From Verrucomicrobiota bacterium (GTDB lineage Bacteria; Verrucomicrobiota; Verrucomicrobiia; Chthoniobacterales; UBA10450), in NCBI GenBank assembly GCA_003221375.1, contig QHRI01000077.1, forward strand, positions 1 through 16,178: a DNA stretch of 16,178 bases. Reading direction: 5' to 3'. Below, piece after piece: positions 7,439 through 15,083 of the stretch. A program made the translations under genes and the position numbers. The notes under the pieces were generated by a model. The model did no database searches and had not been told where the DNA came from. It worked only from the letters and a program-made list of their open reading frames with translations. Position 1 is the stretch's first letter; every line of letters starts with the position of its first letter.

Positions 7439-8019
7439 ATGCAGGAACAGTCTCATCGGGTAATTGCCATCGATGGTCCGGCGGCTTCTGGAAAAAGCAG
7501 CGTCGCACGAGAGCTTGCCCGGCAACTGGGATTCATTTACGTCAATTCCGGTGCCATCTATCGAGCAATCACATGGCACATTCTGCAAAATAGAATCGAT
7601 CCTGAGGATGGCGACTGCACGGGGACCACTTGCGTGATGATTGTGTAAACGAAAGCGTTGCACGCGTCAGTCAGTTCCCTGTGGTTCGCCAAATTGTTGC
7701 GGAGAGACTGCACGAGCACGCACAAACTCACGATCTGATCGTGGAAGGCCGCGATATCGGTTCAGTCGTTTTTCCAAACACGCCCTATAAATTTTACGTT
7801 GATGCTTCGCCGGCGGTGCGTCTCCAGCGCCGCGCGGCTCAAGGAGGACGCGATGAAATTGCGCTGCGCGATCGCGCTGATTCTTTGCGCCCGGTCTCGC
7901 CGTTGGTCATCGCGAAGGACGCGAATGTCATCGACACGTCACATCTGACGATTCAGCAGGTCATCAGCGAAATCGTCGGCATACTCGCAAAGATGGGCCT
8001 GCCGATCCAGGCAATTTAA
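7439..8019 (+). pseudogene. cmk: Cytidylate kinase broken by an internal deletion and frame change
   Basis: Cmk phosphorylates CMP and dCMP with ATP, feeding CTP, DNA and phospholipid synthesis. The first frame (from ATG 7439) gives a normal start: [19 protein letters not shown] with the P-loop, then [16 protein letters not shown] and IDPEDGD, and then turns to nonsense with a stop at 7646-7648. A second frame resumes as [15 protein letters not shown] from about 7627. It continues through VEGRDIGSVVFP, ASPAVRLQRRAAQG, LRDRADS (Arg of the lid/CMP site) and SPLVIAKDANVIDTSHL to the stop at 8017. Family members have about 30-35 extra residues (the CMP-binding insert) between these two points, so about 100 bases are missing, with 3n+1 lost. 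Both halves otherwise align well, so the decay is recent or the assembly is wrong. A frameshift alone would not restore the missing segment. Confidence 0.9.
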
Positions 8020-8084
8020 CGAGTTAGAGATTTAAAGATTGACTGAAAGACGAATCGCCAAATCGCTAAATTGTTTACTCGTTA
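8017..8084. repeat. Inverted repeat bracketing the cmk-plsC gap
   Basis: TAACGAGT (8017-8024, starting at the cmk stop codon) and its exact complement ACTCGTTA (8077-8084, ending one base before the plsC ATG) flank a 52-base AT-rich spacer. Such a pair could fold in the mRNA between the two genes, but eight bases may also match by chance. Confidence 0.4.
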
Positions 8085-8085
8085 G

Positions 8086-8697
8086 ATGAATGTCTATTAC
8101 TGGCTTGGTTATCAGCTTAGCCGTCTTGTTGGCCGATTGTTTTTTCGTCTTCGTGTAATTCATCCGGAGCGCATGCTTCAGAACGGTCCGGTCATTCTCG
8201 CCATGAACCATCAGAGTTATCTCGATCCGCCGCTGGCGGGTACTACTTGTGATCGGGCGATTTATTTTCTGGCGCGGCGCACTTTGCTGGATGTGCCACT
8301 GCTGGGCCGGCTTTTGCCAAAACTCAATGTAATCCCGGTCAATCAAGAGGGCATCGACCGTAGCGCCCTCAAGTCTTTGATTCGGATTCTCAAGGCCGGT
8401 AACGCGGCGCTGGTTTTCCCGGAAGGCTCGCGTACAACGGACGGTAACCTGCAGCCCGCCGAACGGGGATTGGGTCTTATCATTGCAAAAACGCTGGCGC
8501 CAGTCGTGCCGATGCGGATCTTCGGTGCTCACGAAGCCCTGCCACGCGGTGGCGGCTTACACTTTGCGCCGATTACCATCGTGATTGGTGACCCCATCTT
8601 CTTTACAGCTGCCGATCTAAGCCAAGCCGGGAAGGACCTTTACAAGCGATTAAGCCAGGATGTTATGGATGCAATCGCAGCTTTGCGATTGGACTGA
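8086..8697 (+). CDS. plsC: 1-acyl-sn-glycerol-3-phosphate acyltransferase
   Basis: A membrane-associated acyltransferase of the PlsC family that adds the second fatty acyl chain to lysophosphatidic acid, giving phosphatidic acid. Motif I is NHQSYLDP (41-48; catalytic H42 and D47, H-x4-D), motif II lies around GRLLPKLNVIPVNQEG, motif III is FPEGSRTTDG (111-120), and motif IV lies around APVVPMRIFG. At 203 residues it is normal for a compact PlsC. The N-terminal helix (YYWLGYQLSRLVGRLFF) can dip into the membrane. It starts 66 bases after cmk and probably belongs to the aroA-cmk-plsC transcript. Related acyltransferases act on other lipids (for example lyso-ornithine lipid), so the exact substrate is inferred. 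Confidence 0.92.
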   Translation: MNVYYWLGYQLSRLVGRLFFRLRVIHPERMLQNGPVILAMNHQSYLDPPLAGTTCDRAIYFLARRTLLDVPLLGRLLPKLNVIPVNQEGIDRSALKSLIRILKAGNAALVFPEGSRTTDGNLQPAERGLGLIIAKTLAPVVPMRIFGAHEALPRGGGLHFAPITIVIGDPIFFTAADLSQAGKDLYKRLSQDVMDAIAALRLD

Positions 8698-8780
8698 TCT
8701 GCGTTACCTCCCTTCCTTTGAAAGCAGGAAATTGAACAGGGGTTCCTTGCACGAATGAGATCGATATCGATACTTCAAAC

Positions 8781-8975
8781 GTGAATTTGCCACAGCAGCC
8801 TTCCGAAAGATTTCGATCCCGCGAGGTTCCAAGAAGCGCCGTTGCGCTGATGATCATCATCGTTACGTCTATCGCGCTAGTGGCTCTCTTCGCCAATATT
8901 CAGCGCTTTCGCCGCGGCCAGATCGAAACGATCGTGGTGGCGCCAACAAGTTCGGCAACGCCACAGCCGCGTTAA
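8781..8975 (+). CDS. Small single-span membrane protein, unknown
   Basis: A 64-residue product starting at GTG 8781. Residues about 19-40 (SAVALMIIIVTSIALVALFA) form one transmembrane helix, preceded by a basic stretch (RFRSREVPRS) and followed by RFRRG, then a Thr/Pro/Ser-rich end. No family is recognised. An in-frame stop at 8733 limits the frame, and the GTG is the first possible start. TTGCAC (8747-8752) and GATACT (8769-8774) lie just upstream at 16-base spacing, so the message could begin at or near the start codon. It is short and could be a chance frame, but the hydrophobic segment and position make it likely real. Confidence 0.55.
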   Translation: MNLPQQPSERFRSREVPRSAVALMIIIVTSIALVALFANIQRFRRGQIETIVVAPTSSATPQPR

Positions 8976-9048
8976 CTTTCATTTGACTAGCAGCGGCTCC
9001 CTCAGTTTCTTCGTACGATTAACTGAAACCCGAAATACGACCTCTGAT

Positions 9049-9579
9049 ATGAAAAAACTCCTTGCTCTCTCAATGCTTGTTCCTTTGGTGATGGTTTGCT
9101 CGTGCCAAAAACAAGATGCAGCCGCCGAACAACAACTGGCTCAAAGGAAAGCCGAGTTGGATGCTCGCGAGAAAGCATTAGACGAACGAGAGAAGGCATT
9201 GGCCGATAGACAAAAAGCCGTAGCGCGCTTGGCGACGAGACTTCCTGCCGATCTTCAAATGCGAGCCCAGAAAAAAGACAGCTCATCAAATGTACAGCCT
9301 TCTGCATCGATTCCTCCCGGTCTAGAGCCGCCGACCGATATCACGCAGCTCAAAGCCAGTAGAGAAAAAAGGATGGAAGAGTTACGCGCATTAAGGCAGC
9401 GCAGGCTGGATGCCGTTCAGAAAATGAGATCAGCCATGGGCGCACGAGGGAATCCAAGTGCCAGTGCGCCGCCCGACACCAGCGCCCCCACCAGCGCCAG
9501 CGGCTCTGCTGATACCAGCGGGTCTGCTGATACCAGCGCGGCCGGGGAGGCGACTTCCCCATCACCTACGCCCCAGTGA
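9049..9579 (+). CDS. Coiled-coil lipoprotein, unknown
   Basis: About 176 residues. MKKLLALSMLVPLVMVCSC is a lipoprotein signal peptide with Cys19 as the likely lipidated residue (VCSC lipobox). Residues about 25-65 form a strongly charged coiled coil with a repeated DAREKALDEREKALADRQKA pattern. A second helical, basic stretch (KASREKRMEELRALRQRRL) follows a Pro/Ser linker. The C-terminus is a low-complexity Ser/Ala/Thr/Gly/Asp tail that contains a tandem DNA duplication. The arrangement suggests an envelope-attached structural or tether protein, but no family is recognised. ATG 9049 was chosen over the in-frame TTG at 8983 because the signal peptide begins there. Confidence 0.78.
   Translation: MKKLLALSMLVPLVMVCSCQKQDAAAEQQLAQRKAELDAREKALDEREKALADRQKAVARLATRLPADLQMRAQKKDSSSNVQPSASIPPGLEPPTDITQLKASREKRMEELRALRQRRLDAVQKMRSAMGARGNPSASAPPDTSAPTSASGSADTSGSADTSAAGEATSPSPTPQ
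9502..9537 (+). repeat. Tandem 18-base direct repeat inside the coiled-coil lipoprotein gene
   Basis: Two adjacent 18-base units (9502-9519 and 9520-9537) differ at one base and encode GSADTS twice. Being in-frame, the copy number can change without breaking the protein. Confidence 0.85.
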
Positions 9580-9594
9580 ATACGATGGGGTGAT
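9561..9594. terminator. Possible bidirectional terminator hairpin between convergent genes
   Basis: CCCCA (9571-9575) pairs with TGGGG (9586-9590) across a ten-base loop that contains the lipoprotein stop codon, and ATCA (9561-9564) can add pairs with TGAT (9591-9594) if six bases bulge out. There is no T-run. It sits in the 23-base gap between the converging lipoprotein and ligase genes. Confidence 0.28.
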
Positions 9595-9602
9595 CCATCG
9601 CT

Positions 9603-12264
9603 TCAACGCGAACGAACCGGCGAATTTGCGTGTTGCCCTGCGAGTTCGCGGGCGTATTGCAGAGTGTCGATAGTATCCACGTTCTTGTCGCGGCGGATGG
9701 CTTTGATTCTCGGGAAACGCAGTGCCAGTCCACTGACGTGGCGCGAACTGGGCTGAATTGAATTGAAGGCTACTTCGAGGATCACGTCCGGTTTCACCTC
9801 GCGGTACCGCCCATGGTCCGCGATGGTGTTCTGTTTGAAGTGCTCGGTCAATTCTGCGATTTCTGCGTCGGTCAACCCGCTGTAGGCCTTGCCAATCGGC
9901 AAGAGATTGCCGGTGGTTTCATCGCGAACCGCAAATGTGTAATCGCTTAACACAGTATTGCGCTTGCCATGCCCAAACTCAGCCCCCACGACCACCACAT
10001 CCAGCGTCGCCAGTTCTTTCTTGAGCTTAAACCAAAACATCCCGCGGTTGCCGGGCAGATAGAAACTGTCCGGATCTTTGAACCCTGGCAACTTGAAAGT
10101 GTGACGGCAGTCGCACGTTGGCGAGACGCCTTCGCCGCTCACGCAGCGGAGCCTTTAATAATGATCGGCCGTTCAACCAAAGAAGATCAAAAATCACAAA
10201 CGCAACCGGCACGTCCGCCGCAGCACGTGCGAACAAATCAGCGCCCTCACTCTTTCGCCCCAGGCGCTTCTGCAAATCGAAGAAGGTAAATTCGCGACCT
10301 TCAGCGAAGGCGATTATTTCGCCGTCGATAATCAGTTCTTCCTGGAAATTTCTGGCTTGATCAGCCAATTCCGGGAATTGCCCGGTGATACGCCGCAGAT
10401 CGCGCGAGAAAATCTCGACCTGCTGCGCATTGCGATGCAGCTGTGCACGAATACCGTCGAATTTGTCCTCCAAATATACGGTAGCCGGTGGCGGCGACGC
10501 CAGTTCTCGACTAGTCCCTGCGGCTTCAGCGAACCGTTTCCAGACTGCTTCGGGCGTTGGTTCGGGAGTCGCCAGCATGCATTTGATCGGACGAAAAATT
10601 GACAGCTCCGCACGCGCCAACTCGTTTCGCGAAGCGAGCAGGGCCGTTTGACCAATATCGCCTAACAACATGTTCGCCTCCCTTACCTGCTCAGGAGAGG
10701 CATTGAATGCCTTCGCGATTGCCTCCTCCACTAGACCCTCGCGCAATCCGATGCGCAGATCGCCAGTCAGAATTTTGACGACGTACTGGCCTTCACGAGG
10801 GGATATCATTGAGAATCGATTTCGCAACAGCTCGGCCTTGGCAATTGGGCCGCGTGCCCGGTGAAGATCTTTAAACAGCTTACCCGATTCCGCGAGGCTG
10901 AATGGCTGTGATGTCGTTCTTCCATCCAGCGCTTCGAACGCAGTCTTGCCAGCGTCGCCGTGAGTGCTAGCGATGCGATGAAATTCCGCGTCGTCGATTT
11001 TGGTCGCCGCTTGCAACGCGCGGAAGATTACAGCCCAGCCAACCTGCAGAGTGCGCGGATCGATTTGGGCAAAGGCTTTCCCGGTGAAGTAAGGCGTCGC
11101 AATCAGAAGCTGTTCGCTCGTCAGACCGCGTAGATAATTGGCAAGCAATTGAATTTTTTCCAGTTTGGCCGGAGTGGCAGCAATCACTTCACCGACATTC
11201 GCAAATGCAAAGAACTCGGATTCTGTAGTGGCGGATGTATCAGCCGCATTCTTTCTGGCTGCGTGCGACGCGTCTGCCGTTCCGGGTTCCGCCAGCGTGA
11301 ACTCCATTTGGTTTTCTTCACTCAACGCCCACGCTTCGATACCGCGCCTGCGCAAATCGGCCGCAAAAGCAGCAGCGAAACCGTGGAGCGTAAATACCTG
11401 GCGCGGTTGTACGAGTTCTACATAGCGAAGAAGGTCGGTGTAGTCAGCGTGGTCAGAAAGCGCAAATGCCGTGTCAACCTGGTAGCGATAGACCGCGCCT
11501 GGATCGACTGCCCATCCACTGATCATCGCGACGCGTTTGCGCGCAATTTTTTCCAGCATCCGTGAATGATTCGCACTGGGTGGGCAGATCAGGACTTTTC
11601 CGGAAACATCGTTTGAATTGTAGCGAAGATATTTGCAAAACGATTGGCCAAACAGCTCGTAGATGCGCGTCATCTGATAGACCGAACCGTGCAGCATGGG
11701 CGTCAACCCGGCGCCGTCGAGCGAACAGAGTATTTCCTGGGCTTTGCCTAACGAATATCCAAGAAGCACAGGCACGCGGTTGTCCTCAATTGTTTCGCGG
11801 CAGAAAGCGACGATTTGATCGACGACTTCCTCCGTAGGCGGAAATCGGTAGCGTGGCACCCCGAATGTCGTTTCCATGATGAGTGTATCCGCTTTGCGCC
11901 ATTCCGCCTGCTCGGCTGATTTTCCGGAACGCAGTTTAAAATCGCCGGTGTAAAGCAGTGTCTCGTTGCCGGCGAAAAGGAAAAACTGTGCCGAACCAAA
12001 GATATGGCCGGCTGGCAATAGCATAAGGTCGAGCCCATGTACCATTCCTCTTTTACCGAACGGCAATATGTGCTCTGTGCGACGGCCAGGCAGCCGGCTT
12101 TGCATCAAGCGCGCTGTGCGTTCCGAAACAATAATTTCTTTGTGCGGCGCGATGTGATCGGCATGCGCGTGTGAAACGAAAGCGAACCGCTTGGCGTCCC
12201 ATGGATCGAGCCATAACTCCTGCCGTGGCAGATACACTCCGCGCTCATAACGAACCGCAATCAT
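9603..12264 (-). pseudogene. Metallo-beta-lactamase exonuclease fused to ATP-dependent DNA ligase, broken near the 3' end
   Basis: The N-terminal half (about 1-320) is a beta-CASP metallo-beta-lactamase of the ligase-associated DNA exonuclease type: SHAHADHI at about 31-38 (H-x-H-x-D-H metal site), GHIFGSAQF, YTGDFKLR, METTFG and FALSDHADY. The second half is an ATP-dependent DNA ligase: an N-terminal helical domain, then motif I EDKFDGIRAQL with the adenylated Lys near residue 601, then ELIIDGEIIAF and FVIFDLLWLNGRSLL. After SHFQVARV the frame breaks near 10080-10090. Another frame resumes as KDPDSFYLPG and runs through FWFKLKKELATLDVVVVGAE, SDYTFAVRDE, GKAYSGLTDAEIAELTEHF and LALRFPRIKAI to the stop at 9603. 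About 26-30 residues between these points are absent, including the motif IV E-G pair; 3n+2 bases are lost. ATG 12264 (MIAVRYERG) is the family-like start; the upstream extension to 12414 overlaps the divergent gene and is unlikely. Presumed role is DNA end processing and sealing. Confidence 0.88.
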
Positions 12265-12334
12265 GAAACGCAAATGTACTTTCAGATTCGCGGAAGTTCC
12301 ATAGGAGCCGGAGATCCTGGACGTGGGTTGTTCG

Positions 12335-12364
12335 TTGACACCCGAATCAAAACCCGGCTTTATT
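12335..12364 (+). promoter_or_regulatory. Candidate sigma70-type promoter giving a near-leaderless message
   Basis: A perfect -35 TTGACA (12335-12340) lies 18 bases before TTTATT (12359-12364). The expected start falls within a few bases of the ATG at 12371, so the message would be leaderless or nearly so. It lies in the divergent gap with the exonuclease-ligase gene. Confidence 0.45.
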
Positions 12365-12370
12365 AGGGGA

Positions 12371-12967
12371 ATGAGGTCTGTTGCTGTTCTGTTGGCTTTG
12401 AGCTCTTTGACCATCGCCGTCCCGAGTCAGGCCGCGCGTGAGCGCGTAGAACCAAGAATCCTTGAAAAAGTGACGCCGCTCCCGGTGGCGTTAAACAACA
12501 ATTTCGAGTTTCGAAAAACGAAGCTTTTCTTTATGAGCGAGAAAGCACCAAAAGCTGGCGATCGCGCGCGTCAGACAACGAGCACGGTGGGCGGGAAATC
12601 GAATTCGCCCAGCCAGAAAACGGCCACCCTTCAGGACGCGCCCATTACCTTTGAGCGCCAGTATCGGCTCTTCGGGGCGGTCACAGCACTTGATCAGCGT
12701 CAGCGTTTTGGCAATTACTTTGATTTCTTTTGGAGAGCCAAGCGCGCTTCCGATGTCACTGTACGTTTGGAATATCGCCAAGAGAAACTGCACGAGCACG
12801 TCCAGGCGCAGGAAATTTCATATGCAAACGTGCGGGGCACTCATAAGACCGAATTCAAGGTCGTCGGAGACGATTATTTTGACGACGGCCGCGTAATGGC
12901 ATGGCGGTGTCTGTTAATCGAAAACGGCCGGATTGTAGCGGAAAATCGCTCTTTCATGTGGGAGTGA
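12371..12967 (+). CDS. Secreted protein of unknown function
   Basis: About 198 residues. MRSVAVLLALSSLTIAVPSQA is a classical signal peptide with AxA-like cleavage. Residues 30-95 are low-complexity and basic, with a KLFFMSEKAPKAGDRAR stretch. The rest is probably beta-rich: ERQYRLFGAVTALDQRQRFG, YFDFFWRAKR, VTVRLEYRQEKLHEHV, THKTEFKVVGDDYFDDGRV and AWRCLLIENGRIVAENRSF. I cannot assign a family. It reads as an intact, conserved-looking domain, probably periplasmic. ATG 12371 is chosen for the signal peptide and promoter fit; the longer in-frame TTG start at 12323 adds nothing signal-like. No neighbour shares its function in an obvious way. Confidence 0.75.
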   Translation: MRSVAVLLALSSLTIAVPSQAARERVEPRILEKVTPLPVALNNNFEFRKTKLFFMSEKAPKAGDRARQTTSTVGGKSNSPSQKTATLQDAPITFERQYRLFGAVTALDQRQRFGNYFDFFWRAKRASDVTVRLEYRQEKLHEHVQAQEISYANVRGTHKTEFKVVGDDYFDDGRVMAWRCLLIENGRIVAENRSFMWE

Positions 12968-13072
12968 TACCGGGGCGATGTTTTATGTACGTTCGGCTGT
13001 TTTCACCCCATGCGGCCTTTCGTGCCCAGGATTCCGAATTACTTCAAGAGGTTTTCTTGCATCCGGCGAGCA

Positions 13073-13102
13073 TTGACAGCATGGCTCCCGGGCTAGTATC
13101 TT
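13073..13102 (+). promoter_or_regulatory. Candidate sigma70-type promoter of the STAS-phosphatase-grpE-dnaJ cluster
   Basis: A perfect -35 TTGACA (13073-13078) is followed after 18 bases by TATCTT (13097-13102); TAGTAT (13094-13099) at 15-base spacing is an alternative -10. A start near 13109 would leave only about seven bases before the GTG at 13116. No heat-shock CIRCE-type repeat is seen nearby. Confidence 0.5.
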
Positions 13103-13115
13103 TTACGTAGTAACT

Positions 13116-13631
13116 GTGGACTCATCTATTCAAGTAGGGGTGAGCGGCCCAACCGTGTGGGTGAAAGTGGGGGGGAAAGGTAGTTTCCTCAACAGCGGCA
13201 ATCTCAAAGAGTTCGCCCGCGAGATGTTGGACCGCGGCTATCGCGAATTTGTGGTGGATCTGGCGGACTGCGCCATGATGGATTCCACATTCATGGGAAC
13301 GATGGCCAGCGTGGCGCTTCGACTGAGAGAGCTGGGACATGGACACCTTCACATCGTTCATTGCGGGAACCGCAGCCAGGAACTTCTCTCCGGGCTGGGG
13401 TTGGATCAGATTTTCGATATTCGCGCTAACGGTGCCAGCCCCCCTGAATGCGGAGCGCTCGAACGAACCCCCGCGGTCCAATCGCCTGTTGATAAGAAAA
13501 AGGAACAGACGGAGACGATGTTGGAGGCGCATCAGGCACTTTGCGAGGCTGCGCCGGAAAATATTCTTCGCTTTAAAGACGTTCTCGATTTCTTAAGACA
13601 AGACCTTCATCACGAGACGCCTTTGAAGTAA
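13116..13631 (+). CDS. STAS-domain protein (anti-sigma factor antagonist type)
   Basis: A 171-residue cytoplasmic protein. Residues about 1-105 form a STAS domain like SpoIIAA/RsbV: VKVGGKGSFLNSGNLKEF, then FVVDLADCAMMDSTFMGTMA, with the D56-S57-T58 motif in which the third residue is the usual phosphorylation site. Such proteins are phosphorylated by an anti-sigma kinase and dephosphorylated by a PP2C phosphatase, which releases or captures a partner protein. A charged linker (PVDKKKEQTETM) and a helical C-terminal tail of about 40 residues follow, making it longer than RsbV (about 110 residues). The start is GTG after a candidate promoter. The next gene, 12 bases away, is a PP2C phosphatase that could act on it. 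No anti-sigma kinase (HATPase) gene is seen in the window. Confidence 0.88.
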   Translation: MDSSIQVGVSGPTVWVKVGGKGSFLNSGNLKEFAREMLDRGYREFVVDLADCAMMDSTFMGTMASVALRLRELGHGHLHIVHCGNRSQELLSGLGLDQIFDIRANGASPPECGALERTPAVQSPVDKKKEQTETMLEAHQALCEAAPENILRFKDVLDFLRQDLHHETPLK

Positions 13632-13643
13632 GCTGGCCCTTGC

Positions 13644-15083
13644 ATGATGTGGCCGACTCTTCTTCTCGGACTGCTTGTTGGGTCTGTCGCGGGATGGGTC
13701 ATCACCGCTTGGCTTCAGCTACGGCGAATTCGAAGTCTGGAGCGGTCTCATGAGGAAATTCAAGTTGAGGAGACGCTCGTTTTCGATTTTTTGCACGGTC
13801 TCGGCGAAGCCTTTCGAGAGACGATTCGCCCGCAGGAGCTGCACCGGCTAATCGTTGAGGGCGCGACACGTGTTCTCGATGCGTACGGCGGGGCGCTTTA
13901 TGTGACTGATCGAACCGGCGGGAAACTGACTCCTGCGTTCATTTCCAAAGGTTGTCCGCCCCTCGTGGATATTCCTTCGAGTACCTTGCAACAAGCGGCC
14001 GCTACTTCGATGGAACTCGAGAGCTTTTTACGGTTGCACACAGTCGGGCCGGGTGAAGGACTCATTGGACGAGTCTGGCAAACAGGACAATCTGTTTGTT
14101 TGACTGAGTTCTCCGAGGCGCCGGAACTGGCAAAATTGCGAGGCAGCACTTTTGGCAGCGCATCGATTATGGCCGCATCGCTTCGGTATGGAAACCAGGA
14201 CCTGGGTGTTTTGGCGCTGGCTCAGGGTCCGAGCGGGCCTCCTTTTTCGCAGGGTGATTTCGTCGTTTTTAAGTCGATCTCGGAGCAATCCGCTTTTGCG
14301 CTTTACAACGCCATCATTTATTCCATGGCAAACGAAAAGAAACGACTCGACCACGATCTGGAAATCGCGCGGGATATTCAGCGCATCTTGCTTCCATCGG
14401 AAGCGCCGGCCATCAATGGATTTCAGATCAGCGGCCTTAATGTGCCCGCCCGCCAGGTGAGCGGCGATTATTTCGATTACATTCAGGTCGATAAAGAACG
14501 GCTCGGTGTCGCGATTGCAGACGTGTCCGGTAAAGGCGTCCCCGCATCGCTTATCATGGCGATCTGTCGCAGCGTCTTGCGGGCGGAAGCGGCTCGCAAC
14601 CCGTCTCCAGCGGATGTCTTGCGAAAGGTGAACCGACAGCTCTATCCCGATATCAAGGAAGACATGTTTATCAGCATGGCTTATCTGATTCTCAATCATC
14701 AGCACGATGGCGTGACGCTTGCACGCGCTGGACATGACGCGCCATTACTTTACAAGCAACAGTCACAAACAGTCATACCATTGAAGCCACCCGGCATGGT
14801 CGTGGGCATTGACAGTGGAAACGTGTTCGATAGGCTAACGATTGACTTCGCTGTCCCGCTCGAACGAGACGATTGCCTCGTCCTCTACACCGATGGTGTG
14901 ACCGAAACGCTGAACGCTGAGGGAGACGAGTTTGGCCTGGACCGCATGAGGCAATCGGTTCGTGCGAGTGCCACCAACGGGGCACAAGCAATTGTAAGGA
15001 AGATCATCGAGGACGTTCGCGATTTTACCGGTTCGATTCCTCAAAACGACGACATCACTTTGATTGCCATTCGCAAAACATGA
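13644..15083 (+). CDS. Membrane-anchored GAF-PP2C (SpoIIE/RsbU-type) serine phosphatase
   Basis: A 479-residue protein: one N-terminal transmembrane helix (about 4-24, LLLGLLVGSVAGWVITAWL), a short coiled stretch, a GAF sensor domain (about 45-225) and a PP2C-type SpoIIE domain (about 235-478). Phosphatase motifs are intact: LPSEAP, SGDYFDYI (273-280, metal Asp), ADVSGKGVPASL (292-303), ARAGHDAPLL, LVLYTDGVTET and QNDDITLIAI (metal Asp pair). It probably dephosphorylates the STAS protein encoded 12 bases upstream, under control of a ligand or membrane signal read by GAF. It lacks the gap found in the other PP2C gene of this window (4236-5347), which gives a good internal comparison. Its stop overlaps the grpE start in an ATGA, implying translational coupling. 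Confidence 0.93.
   Translation: MMWPTLLLGLLVGSVAGWVITAWLQLRRIRSLERSHEEIQVEETLVFDFLHGLGEAFRETIRPQELHRLIVEGATRVLDAYGGALYVTDRTGGKLTPAFISKGCPPLVDIPSSTLQQAAATSMELESFLRLHTVGPGEGLIGRVWQTGQSVCLTEFSEAPELAKLRGSTFGSASIMAASLRYGNQDLGVLALAQGPSGPPFSQGDFVVFKSISEQSAFALYNAIIYSMANEKKRLDHDLEIARDIQRILLPSEAPAINGFQISGLNVPARQVSGDYFDYIQVDKERLGVAIADVSGKGVPASLIMAICRSVLRAEAARNPSPADVLRKVNRQLYPDIKEDMFISMAYLILNHQHDGVTLARAGHDAPLLYKQQSQTVIPLKPPGMVVGIDSGNVFDRLTIDFAVPLERDDCLVLYTDGVTETLNAEGDEFGLDRMRQSVRASATNGAQAIVRKIIEDVRDFTGSIPQNDDITLIAIRKT

Noticed and set aside
7401..7524. The 12-mer GCTTGCCCGGCA occurs at 7401-7412 and 7513-7524
   Set aside because: The similarity does not extend beyond the 12 bases and no element boundary is visible; probably a chance or minor local duplication.
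7610..7632. Programmed ribosomal frameshift in cmk
   Set aside because: No slippery heptamer is seen, and a whole conserved segment is missing, so a frameshift alone could not give a normal enzyme.
10118..11837. Several plus-strand open frames opposite the exonuclease-ligase gene
   Set aside because: They are antisense to strongly conserved ligase and exonuclease coding sequence, are low in plausible domain content, and are explained as codon-bias shadows.
12265..12414. N-terminal extension of the exonuclease-ligase frame up to 12414
   Set aside because: It would overlap the divergent secreted-protein gene and its promoter, and the family-like start is MIAVRYERG at 12264.
12901..13110. A 69-residue open frame overlapping the end of the secreted protein gene and the gap before the STAS gene
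   Set aside because: It lies largely out of frame with the secreted protein, has no recognisable domain or signal, and its 3' part covers the promoter of the STAS gene.
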